Shown here in pieces: positions 44,401-54,684 of a stretch of DNA of 64,000 nt (the stretch's first letter is position 1; each line of letters starts with the position of its first letter). The notes beneath the pieces were generated by a model. The model was not told where the DNA came from. It saw only the letters and a list, made by a program, of their open reading frames with translations, and did not search any database. The translations under genes and the position numbers were made by a program. This DNA comes from Blumeriella jaapii (lineage: Eukaryota; Ascomycota; Leotiomycetes; Helotiales; Drepanopezizaceae). Location: positions 558,001 to 622,000 of the forward strand of contig VWND01000012.1 in the NCBI GenBank assembly GCA_009599575.1, given 5' to 3'.

Positions 44401-47400
44401 CCGAAAAAACAAAGATATAATTACGAAACAGCGATAATTTATTTCGCGCGATCTGTTATAAATCGTGGTTAATAATAAGCTTATTTTTAACGTATATCGC
44501 CAGCTTACTATTTATAAAATTATCGATTATATTAAAAACCTAATTCTTTTAAGGAATTGTTTAATAAAAAGCGATTTTAACGTTAGCCACGATATATTCG
44601 ATCCGGGCGTTGCTTTTAGCTACAGCGGATCCGCTATCGCAAAATAAGCTTCCGAAAACGGTATGAATTTCATCGAAAACTTAAAAATAGCGATATACCG
44701 TTTAAGCAATATTTTCGATCTGACTTTTTCTAATTTACCTTTCGTTAAAACGATTGTTCGAAGCGATTTTTATTTTATTTCCGATTATCAAACTTAAATT
44801 ACTACGATTAAAAGAAAAAAACGGGTTTTTTTAAAACAGATATATTATAAAATTTCGAATTTAACACTTCCGATTTTTTCGGCGCTCGTGCATACGAAAG
44901 TCGCTCGCTTGCCTAATCTTAAAACGCTGATTACGCCAAAGCAGATAAACATTTATATAACACAATTCGCAGCAATAATAAATTCGGCTATTTAAACAGC
45001 CGGAAAAAAAAACATAGAACAAAGCTACGGTATTTATTAATAAACGCCGAAATGCAAAGCCGCGCACCGGGCGTACAAGCTTTTTAATACTGCTAATAAC
45101 CCGATCGCATCGTCCGAATATCGGAATTTTAAAACAGCCGTAATTAAAACCAAGCAAAATTATTAGCGTAATCGAATTAACGAATATAAATCGAACAAAG
45201 ACTTTTACCTGCTAATTAGCTAATATAAGTTTATTACGAATCTTAAATCGCTACTTTTCGAAATCAACGGCCGACTAATCGAAAATTCGAAAAAAAAAGC
45301 TAAAGCGTTATATACGAAAATACTTTAACGATTTAATACGGCGGACGATTTGTCCGACGATTTTTTTTTAAAAAATAACGACCGAAAACAAATTCTTTTT
45401 TAAAACCAAACCACTTTTTTAAAAAAAATCGAGCGTTTTATTATTAAAATATCTAGCATATCGCCGAGCGTCGATCGCGTTACGATTCGGCTGCTTAAAA
45501 CCTGCTGAAAGCATATTAAATATATTATATACGGCATTTTTAATAAATGCTTCGCTTTTAACTATTTTCCGCAACTATAAAAAAGCTGGCGGAAATAACG
45601 ATAATATTTAAAATAAGTAAGCAAAAAGCAAATGCATTCGATGCGATCTTAACGGCCGATTGCTTTGCTATTTTGTGTTTTTTAAAAGCTTCGAACGAAT
45701 TATAGCGAAAAGACTGGCCTGGACAGCTTTTACCTACGGTATTTTTAGCCCGTAATACAATAGCGCGTTTTCTAAGCGCTTAAAAATGAATTTGATAACT
45801 TCGTTTATATACGACGTAAAACGAGCATTATCAACGGGCAAAAAAATCATTATAATTACGATAAACGTTTAAAAAGCGTTCGACGCTCTTCTGATACGAA
45901 AATTGCTTTAACGAATAATTTCGCAAAGCTGGCCCAAACCATTCCTAAAACTGGTATAAAGGTTTTTCTCCGACCGCAAAATGCGTATAAGACTGAAACA
46001 AGCTATTACACAATTCTACGACGTTAAATATAAGACTTTTTAAAGCTCGCTTTTTTCGCTAATTTTATATATGTTTTATTTCGCAAAGCTAATAGCACAA
46101 AATCCGAAACTTCGATTCGGATACGTTAATAATATTTGTTTTTATCGGATATTTAATTCGTTAAATACGAACGTGCAATTATTATCCGGAAACGTTAAGT
46201 CGATTTTGCAATAAAATAATAATAACAAAATTTTTTTTGCGCCAGAAAAACAGGAAATGATTTATATTATTAAAAAAAAAAATACGATCACGCCTTTTTT
46301 TGCGTTATCGACGAAAATAATACGATCGAACCAATTACGATTTCGGAAAAGCGAAAGAAACAGCCGGCTTTACGATAGCTAAAAAATCTGGTTTGATCGC
46401 AAATTGTCGTTTAAAAAATACGTATCTGAACGGGCTATTAAAACTCGAAAGCTCGCTTTTTTATATACGAAAGCTAGCGAAAACGATACGAGGCCTTCCG
46501 GCTTATTTATTCCGAAAAGCTGTAATTATCTGCGTTTTTTCGTTTATTTTATACGAAGCAAAAGCGTAGTATAATAGTCGTACTAAAACGGTCCGGAATA
46601 AGAAAATCAGCATAAAAATAAGCTAGCATTTAAACATAATAAAAAGCACGATTACGCTGGCCGCTAAAAGCGTTTTGCTAATATAAAAAACTATTCCGAA
46701 TATTATACTTTTTCGGAACGCAGGCCTTTTATTAGCGAAAGCGGCTTTAAAAAAAGCCAAACTAAAATTCGCGCTACGCTTACGAATAATAAATAAAAAT
46801 TATTTTTTGGTTTTAAACGAATGCTTTTATTAATAATCATTCGAAACCGCGGCAAAAGTATTCGACAGATTGCAAAAACGAAAATCGAGCGCGCGGCGAT
46901 CTGGTTTTCGTTAATTCTCCGATCTTAATTCCGACCATTTTATTTTTCTTTTGAATGCCGAACGGATCCTATTCTAGGAATAAACAAAAAAAAGGCCCGC
47001 GAAAGTTTTTAACAAATAATGGAACGAATTGCTCTTCGATAATATTACGATCTTTTTTAATAACACGGAACGATATTTAAATAAAAACAAATTAATTAGC
47101 TACAAATTATATAATTTATCAAAATAAAAAAGTAATCGGCTCGGGCTATAAAGCGATTAATACGAAGTTTTACGTTTTCGACGCGAAAATAATAAAAGCT
47201 CGTATATAAAACTGGCCAGAATATTACGCGCGCAGTCTGCTTATACGTACGGTTATATTTAGTTTTGCATCGATTCGACTTCGGTGATTTGATGCATACG
47301 AAAAAACGCGTTATCGATATTATAATAAGCGTTCCACGAAATATAAAATATAATACTTATATACGACGTCGGAATCCGGTGGGTCCTAGGATATATAAAT

Positions 47401-50400
47401 ATAATTAGCAATAAAACAGCGGACAAATTCGCTACTTATAAAAATAATTAGCCTTAGAATCCGGGCATGCTTTTCGAACCGACGATTTGTAAAATACGTT
47501 TCTATTACAAAACGATAAGAAACGACGTTAAAATTAAATAATAATCTAAACACAAAAACTTTTTTTTTCGGAATTACCAGCGGTAGCAATTCGAATACCG
47601 TATTAAAAACCCTTTAGAATTGCATTTATTTCGCCCGGTGCTTTACCGATTTCTGGCGCTTCGCTTTTTTTATACGGCGATTTCCATTAGTATTATACTA
47701 AATTTAAATACGCAAACGCGAACCTGAAATACTTCTGCGGCAAACGCAAAGCTTTATTGCATATCGTAAAATATAAAAAATTCCGAAAACGATTCCGTTA
47801 CTGGCCGCTGAAGCCGGATTATTTATCTATTTCGGATATCGAAGCATTGCGATATCTTAGAAAACTGAACGCGAAGCAATTCGCGAAACTTTTTTATATT
47901 ATTAAGTTTTACTTTTTTACCTGCCCTAAATAGACTTTGAAGCAGCGTATTGCCGTTCTAAAAAAAATGTTTTTGATATTATATTATTAACGTTTAAAAG
48001 TCTAGGTTAAAAAGTTTTGGATTTTTCGCGCTTTTGCTTTGTTTTATATAATTTCGCCGATTGGCTTAACTATTGGTTATACGACCAATAAAAACATTCA
48101 GCGTTTTTTGCGTTTTGATTTTATTCGAAGTTTACTTTACGAACACAATAGAGAACTATTCCGCTTGTAGGAAAAGGGCTTAAATAGCGGATCTTTTGTC
48201 ATATATTTCTTTTATATAACTGCTTTTTCGAAGGTCTTTTCTTGTATGTAAAAATCCCCAGCTTAGCACGTTTCCAATGCCCTGCGGGAGGCTTGAGGTA
48301 GCGCAGTTTCACTGCCCTCTCCAGACGTTAAACAATATTATTATTATTATCATTATCAGCTTCTGCCAGGAATCTGACACGACGCTACTTACCTGAGAAC
48401 TGGTGCCACCGATGCTCACACTTGTGATGACGGTGCAGGCGCTGGCGCTGGCCGGACTACATGAGTTAGAATTGGACGAGGCCGATGGGGTTGATTGATT
48501 TGGCTCCTCTTTCGGCGGATTTCCTGATGGCTTGACGAATGCGGGCTTGGGCGGCTGGTGATGGGGACCCGGCTCGGGAAAGTATAAAGGAGGCTAAAGT
48601 AAACAAACACATGCAAGTTAGTCAGGAGACCGGTAGCACTTCCTCATAGAAATTCTGTTACTGACCGGAAGCCAGATCGATATCGTAGGATGGATAATAC
48701 CCAGGGGACAATTCGGCGAGGGGATCTTGGGCACTACAACGGGAAAAATCTTCCCGATGATGTTCTTGACGGCATCACCAACGATTTCAAGCACCTGGAC
48801 GATCTTTGGGCACTTCTTGTTAGCGTCATCTGGGTCGTCCGGTCACCGAGAACGACAACGGGGATCAGATGGTCATTACTGTTACTATCCCGTGTCGTGT
48901 ACCATGTATTCGTAGTCCAGTCGTCTCTACTTGTGGTTCGTAGTGTGAGGCCCGGCGGGAGAGTGGTCAAGGTCTCGGTGGCGGAGGTCCAGGCAGGATA
49001 GAGTGTAAATAGGCAATCAGGGAATCGAAAACCAGGGCTGTACGACGTTTTAACATAGATCTGATGGCGACGGGAATGTGTGCAGAGACTTGTGGGCACG
49101 ACTAGGAGACTTACCAGAAGTTTGTGTCCGCACACGACAGCAAGCAGTCTGGAAATTTGTCGCACGAAGCGAGACCACTCGGGCACACGCAGTTGAGCAG
49201 CTCAACACTGTCGTTGACCAATTTAGGGGGAAAGCCACAGTAGCCTGCCAGCACGTCTTGCACATATCTTGGAATAGCTGAAGCCACTGCACGAGGTTAG
49301 CACTTCCATATCAAGATCTCGCACCGGAGAACTTACAACAGGCTGGAAATGGCGAGCAAGTCGAAGGAATGTCGGCAGCCAGGGGGAGAAGGCAGCCTGG
49401 ATATGGGGTACACAGGTTGGGTGAGCCAGTTGACGTTGTAAGGGGTGGTGAAGTGATGAAGGCGCCATGGCCAGTAGTTGAAGTACTGTTGTCTTGGGTG
49501 ATGCCGGTTTGAGTTGGGAAACTCGAAGTCGTGCCAGGGTTGAGGAGAGAGACGGACGGACTGCCTCCCTCGCTGCTGACGGTGGAAGAAGATAGCAAAA
49601 CGAGGCTGTTAGAATCAGTTCTGGATAGCGAGGTAAGCGTTTGGCCTTGCTCATCTGTGAAAGCTGTTGAAAGCACAACCGGCACAGACGATAGTGGTGC
49701 GGATTCAGCAGGGCTGAACGTAGGCCGAGCGCCGCTTTGAGTCTGTGTGACTTGGATAGCAGTGGTTGTTAAGTTTGCAAGGGGAGCAGTGAAAAATGTA
49801 GGAAAGGGAAACGTCTCTCCGGGAACGGGTGATGGCTGGGAAGTCTCTGGATCTGCTTGGGAACTACTGGAGTTCAGTGTAGACTGGGCGTTGCTCGAGG
49901 CTTTTGTGACTTGAATGACAGTCGACACAACACTTGATTGATCGTCAGTAAAGACGGAAGTAAACGGAAATGTCTCTGTTGGAGCGACTGGTGGCCGAGA
50001 AGTCGCTGATCCTTCCGGTAGAGGTACAGAGCTCGACGAGATTTGAGAGACCTGCGGTCCGGGCGAGGCCGTCACCTGACTGAGAGTAGTGATCGGATTT
50101 CCAAGTGAATTAGTGAAGACCGATGTTGACAAGAGTACATCAGAGGTTATCAAAGAAGAATGGAAAAACGATGAAGAAGGCTGAAGCAGTATTGGCTTTG
50201 CACTGTCTGGCGTGGTGCTTGCAGGAGATTTATCAGCTGCTGAAGATTGAGGAAAATCGCTCGTGCTGACACCGATCAGTATCGAACTAAGAAGATCAGT
50301 CAAATTGGATGTAGAACTGAAGAGGATATCGGATTGTGAGGCTGATTCCGAAGGAGCAATTGTGCCTGGGTTGGTCAGAGTATGCGACTGTAGGGACCCC

Positions 50401-50942
50401 TTGCCACTAGTTTCTGTTTGTGATATTGGAGATGAGATGCTGCCTTGGTTATCGTCGCTACTCGCGGATAAGTTCGGAATCGTAGTACGTGAAAAAAGCT
50501 CTGGGGGAGAAAGCGTGCATGGAGTTGTCGGGGTTTCCGAAGAGGGTGATGAGCCACTGCCCTGGGTAACATCCTCACTTGAAGCTGAAGAGACCAGTAC
50601 ATCGAGAGATGCGTATGAATGCTCAAGGGGTGAAGTTGTCGTCGATTTTGAATTCAGAATTGCAAGTGGGAAAGACGAACAGCTTGTATTGGTCGAGAGA
50701 GATTGGTCGGTGGGTGCTGATGAGAGCGAGCTTTGAGGACAGTTTTGTGACTGTGGGATGGCATGAGGTGATTGTAATCAAAGAGGTGATGCTAATGTTA
50801 TTCATCTGTCAGAAGTCATCCAAGTTCATATGAAAGTGGGTAAGACTTACTGTACCGCAGAGACAGAATCATTTTGCCATCGAGTTGAGGCCAACGGCAA
50901 CCCTAGGAGCAGTAAGGCTACGTAGAGCCAGAAGAGAACCAT
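38473..50942 (-). CDS. Giant secreted subtilisin-like (S8) serine protease, 14 exons, LINE inside intron 5
   Basis: Exons: 50942-50856, 50750-49337, 49286-49115, 49037-48666, 48593-48393, 41999-41739, 41690-41397, 41341-40603, 40555-40244, 40191-39850, 39800-39576, 39496-39173, 39111-38614, 38567-38473. Phases agree at every junction except inside exon 4. The protein is ~1,760-1,780 aa. It starts with a signal peptide (MVLFWLYVALLLLGLPLAST), then a ~470-residue Ser/Thr-rich stalk, then a Cys-rich block (CSPFPACC, YCGFPPK, CVCPSGLASC). The S8 domain has the triad: Asp in YVVDTGFDATLP (~aa 925), His in LGFHGTGMASRIVG (~980), Ser in SGTSGATAMVSG (~1177), plus the oxyanion Asn in TAGGNQG. The usual Pro after GTSxA is Met. 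Three related Cys modules follow. In exon 4 the frame shifts near 48837-48848; either one base is missing or a 56-nt intron (GTAACA..CCCAG) removes it. If splicing of the 6.4-kb intron fails, the gene is dead. Confidence 0.85.
42142..42152. repeat. Target-site duplication, left copy
   Basis: agcttctgcca occurs here and again at 48358-48368, immediately outside the two ends of the LINE. Removing the LINE and one copy leaves a normal ~177-nt intron for the protease gene. Confidence 0.85.
42153..48357 (+). mobile_element. RIP-degraded Tad1-like non-LTR retrotransposon (LINE), ~6.2 kb
   Basis: Very AT-rich insertion with no intact frame but clear remnants of a LINE polyprotein on the + strand. 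Endonuclease: VAWANVSKTILCLYYYF near 44178, and SDFNVSHDIFDPGV at 44570-44611, matching the GDFN..H(D)..EPG motif. Reverse transcriptase: ITINV(stop)KAFDALLIRKLL at 45855-45911, FGYVNNICFY at 46116-46145 where the catalytic YVDD should be, and FFAPEKQEMIY near 46233-46265; these three share one frame. The Asp-to-Asn and Gln-to-stop changes are the G-to-A and C-to-T changes expected of RIP. The element ends in a ttattattattatcattatc tail, with no long terminal repeats. It is flanked by an 11-bp duplication. It cannot encode active proteins. Confidence 0.9.
48358..48368. repeat. Target-site duplication, right copy
   Basis: Second copy of agcttctgcca, directly after the TTA-rich 3' tail of the LINE; partner of 42142-42152. 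Confidence 0.85.
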
Positions 50943-52973
50943 GTCTACGTATTCCGTATTACCAGAATGTAAGTAGTGTTTGTAATTTGTGCTGGTGGAT
51001 GTGAATATGTATAGAGGAAGGAGATGTACTAATGAACAAAGGGTCTATTGAATAAACATCGTGAACGGTGAATACCCGACAATCGAGAAAGGCAAGAACG
51101 AAGGCGTTGCAACAAAAAACCCATATAGTGGGAGACTGTGGTCTCAGGAAGTGAATGGGAATATAAAAATTGGATGGATGGCTCTATAGATGAGAAGAAA
51201 AGGTGTACAGAAAAGGCATTTGGAAAGTAGAGAACGGGAAAATTTTAGACTCAAACAGTATGAAGAAAAGGATATTGAGATGAGAAGTCCTCACTAAAGA
51301 ACAACGCACAAGTCCTGGTAATAATAGACTGATTAGAGCAAGTTAAATGGTCTACCATTGCTAATTTGTTTGCCATAGAAATGGGAGACTTTCGCAATAG
51401 GAGAGTATAAATGGAATGGAAAGGCAAAATTTCAGGAAAACAGCTTGATAAAGGTGAAAGTTGCGAGAATTTGAGGAGATAAAAACAGAGAGATTGTTTA
51501 AAGTAACAGATCTACAAATTAGACTCGTTAAATAAACGTCTCTTAGTATTAGCCTCCACCATCGAGTAGTCATGAACAATTACAAGAAAGTACATAGAGG
51601 AGGATGTAGAGAAGACAAAGCGCCTTTGATAAGCAGTTTCAAGCTCCATTTAATGCTGGACATGATAGTCGTCCGTCTTGGCAGACCCCTTTAGTAACAC
51701 ATAGAGTGCTAGTGAAAAAGCTTCTGACAGTAAAAGTAAACAAATTAGTGATATCAGAAGTATAACAGGATAGCAGGTTGCCGTAACATCTCTTTAGTAA
51801 AAGACGGGCTCGTAACGCCGTGTGGCTGTGTCATGGTGTACAGCACCTAAGCTATACTTCTCCAATTTACTTTGAAGCCAAATAAGTTCCATATCAAAAG
51901 AGTTCATGGGTTGAATTTGCCGATATCGAGCTGGCTCGACTCGATTAACTACGGCACGATATCTTGCTACAGCCTCTCCTCTCCTCTCTCAACGTCTCTA
52001 ATCCGTACTGCAAATTAGTCACAACTTGATCAGGGAGCCAAGTACTCCGTGTTCCAATTTCTTCACACCTACCCATTCCATCGACGACAGAGAATCCTCA
52101 TCACCCGGGTAAGTCACAGTTGTTTGAAAACATTCAAGTACCGAAAGATTGCTTGAAAGAATCAGAGTATGCCATATTCGCCTTTATATCTGGGGATGGT
52201 ACTGTTAGGTGTACAGAAAAGGTCATCGACCACCGTTACTGCAAAGGCACACAGTACAGTACAAGGTCCTACACAATCCCCTCGTGAACCCCAGCGCTGC
52301 CACCAAGGGCACCGAGTCTCAGCAACACCTACCACAGCCATACAATACGCAAACATATGGGCAACCACTTCCAAGCCATACGATGGTTCCACAGAGAGAA
52401 CGCTGAGCGATCTTGAGGCTTCGCAACCAGCGCTGGGCGGAGCCAGTAGGCTGAATTCTAACTATACGACACCCGGGGGCTGGCTAAATTGGCGATTTTC
52501 TTGCTACCGGGATAAACAAATCGGGGTTCTCCTGCTGCTGCTTTCAGGATTTCACTTTTCTTACCTGGAATGCATTCTCCTTGCTTCGTGAAGCCCAAGT
52601 ATAGGCCTCCCGAGTTTCTGTTCGGCACAAGAATCGCGATTTTTCTGCCGGTCCGGCTCCCAGCCCGCCAAGGACCAAAAGAAACATCGCTTAAGAGCTT
52701 CCCAGGTGTCCCAGCCATCTCACCAACATTATCGAACTTAAGCCTGCGCCGGGATCCTGGGCAGCCACAGCTTCGTTCCGGTTCCACGGACGGGGAATAC
52801 TTAGTAAAGTATGTAGGGCTCGATCCGCGTTGCCGAATTGCGGGGGTCTGGTTTCCATGTTCATCCCTCGTCAAACAATCTTCATCTACCACCGCTCACG
52901 GAAACGACCAATCTGTTCCAAGTTTTCTCGACTTTGATTGTCTCGATCTAGTGGAATAGCAACAGACAGACAC
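50943..52973. other. Intergenic, no gene recognised
   Basis: Promoter side of the protease gene and of the thioesterase gene, which diverge. Opposed frames at 52169-52591 (+) and 52458-52892 (-) overlap and lack features. Composition is moderately AT-rich to ~52000. Confidence 0.55.
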
Positions 52974-53836
52974 ATGGCACCGAAGCGAAGACCACCGCAA
53001 AGAGTCGAAGCTCAAGACCAGGAAACCCGAAATCCAGCTACGTTCATCTTCCTCCACGGCTATGACGACGATTCCGATGGGTTTATCAGTGCGTTTTCTC
53101 CTCCATCGCTGCTTTGCCACTCGGCATGCTTCGAACGTGTCTGCAATAAGCTTCCTGTATACTTAATGGCATGGAAACAGACGTGGCCCATCAGTTTCAA
53201 GCAGCCCGCAAACTCCCCGGCCTAACGTGGATCTTCCCCAACGCGGCCCATAACCACGAGGCCAATGCCAACGCCTGGTACACCCCCTCATCGTTCTCAC
53301 CCATCCCAGTCGGCTCTTCTTCCACCCCTAGGGACGAAGGCCCCGACGACGAGCAAGACGAGAGAATCGAAGCGGAAATGTGCGACAGCGTGGAGTACGT
53401 CTGTCAACTCATCGACGCGGAAGTCGAACGCGGCGTCCACCCGGAGAGAATCCTGGTTGGGGGATTCAGTCAGGGATGTGCGATCTCGCTGGTGCTGGCC
53501 CTGGCTAGTAGGTACAAGGGACGGCTTGGAGGAGCGGTGGGTTTGAGTGGCTATCTGCCGAAGGGGAGACGCGTATGGGAGGGGAGAGAGGAACTGAGAA
53601 ATTCGAGAGTCGGAGAGGATGGGGATGGGAGAATGAAGATGAAGGTGTTCTTGGCGCATGGGACGAAAGACATGCTGGTTCCGATGAGGGTGTTTAGGGA
53701 TACGAGGGAGAGGGTGCGGTACACGGTTGGGGAAGAGATGGTGGAAAGCAGGGAGTATGAGGGAATGGGACATGTAGCGAGTGGGCTGGAGTTCAGAGAT
53801 ATGTGTGGGTTTCTGGAGGCTGTTCTGGGGGTTTAG
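52974..53836 (+). CDS. Acyl-protein thioesterase / carboxylesterase (APT1-like, alpha/beta hydrolase)
   Basis: Serine hydrolase related to acyl-protein thioesterase 1, which removes palmitate from proteins or hydrolyses lysophospholipids in the cytosol. Exons 52974-53088 and 53181-53836 join in phase 1 (GTGCGT donor, AACAG acceptor) and give 256 aa. The oxyanion segment FIFLHGYDDDSDGF opens the domain. LPGLTWIFPNAAHNHEANANAWY is the family's WxxPNA block. The nucleophile Ser is in GGFSQGCAISL, the Asp in HGTKDMLVP, the His in EGMGHVAS. LGGAVGLSGYLP is also typical. An insert of about 20 charged residues (GREELRNSRVGEDGDGRMKM) sits between the lid and the Asp loop. Substrate is inferred from family only. 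Confidence 0.93.
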
Positions 53837-54684
53837 AGAATGTCTGCTGTCTGAAGACACAGATACCTAGACGGAACGCTCGATGCGAACTGGAGCAGGT
53901 CATCTTGGAGCCCACTGGCAGGCAGCTGATGTCGGTCCTAGTGAAATCCCAGAAACCCGGAACATGGGCTTCCCTGAGTAATTCGACCGTTTCTGGTCCG
54001 AGAAGCCTTCGCGTGCTCGCTAGAAATGGCATGTGTTGACTTCGAATTCGATTCAGGGGCTCAAGCGAGCCCTCAGCGGCAGTCTGTACGGCGCGGGCTG
54101 TGGGCATCACATTTGCACTCCCTCTGTCGTGAAGTTTGCGATGGGCACAATACTCTCCAGCCTCCAGATACGGTCGCATACGTGTTGCATTCTGTCTCCA
54201 TCACGACGTTCGCGTGCAACTCTACTTACCTACCGACAGTGTCGACGTCGCAGCTCGTCAGGCGCACTGCTGGCTTGACGTCTTAAGCTTTTCAGGCCTC
54301 AAACCCGACCGCGAGGTACGAGTCGCAACGCGTGGAGTCCGCGAATCACGATCGTCTGGATGGCTGGCTGAACCCATGGAAAGAAACATTCGAATCGACT
54401 CGGTGTTGTTCTCCGTCGTCACAAAGTTTGGGGGATTGACGTTGATACGGAAGTTTCATAATGTGATGGCTGGAGCCAGCCCGCCTCTTTTCCTCCTCCA
54501 CCAGCCTTCTCGTCCTAGCCATTCACCTCCCTGATATAACGTCCCATGCCGCAGAACAATATGCATTCCCCAGCATTCTGCATATGCGAGCCGACGGAGA
54601 CCTGTGATCATGAATCTGGGAAGTTTAGACGTTCATCTGGTGCAGCGTACGTCCAGTCTGCCGCTGATGCGTTGTCAACTTTGA
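53837..54684. other. Intergenic, no gene recognised
   Basis: Short frames only; nothing with recognisable features. Confidence 0.55.

Noticed and set aside
42447..45157. Short frames of 60-98 codons inside the AT-rich insert as independent genes
   Set aside because: They are fragments of, or lie antisense to, the RIP-mutated LINE; only the endonuclease and RT remnants are meaningful.
52458..52892. 144-codon minus-strand frame upstream of the thioesterase
   Set aside because: Overlaps an equally long plus-strand frame; neither has domain-like sequence or splice structure.
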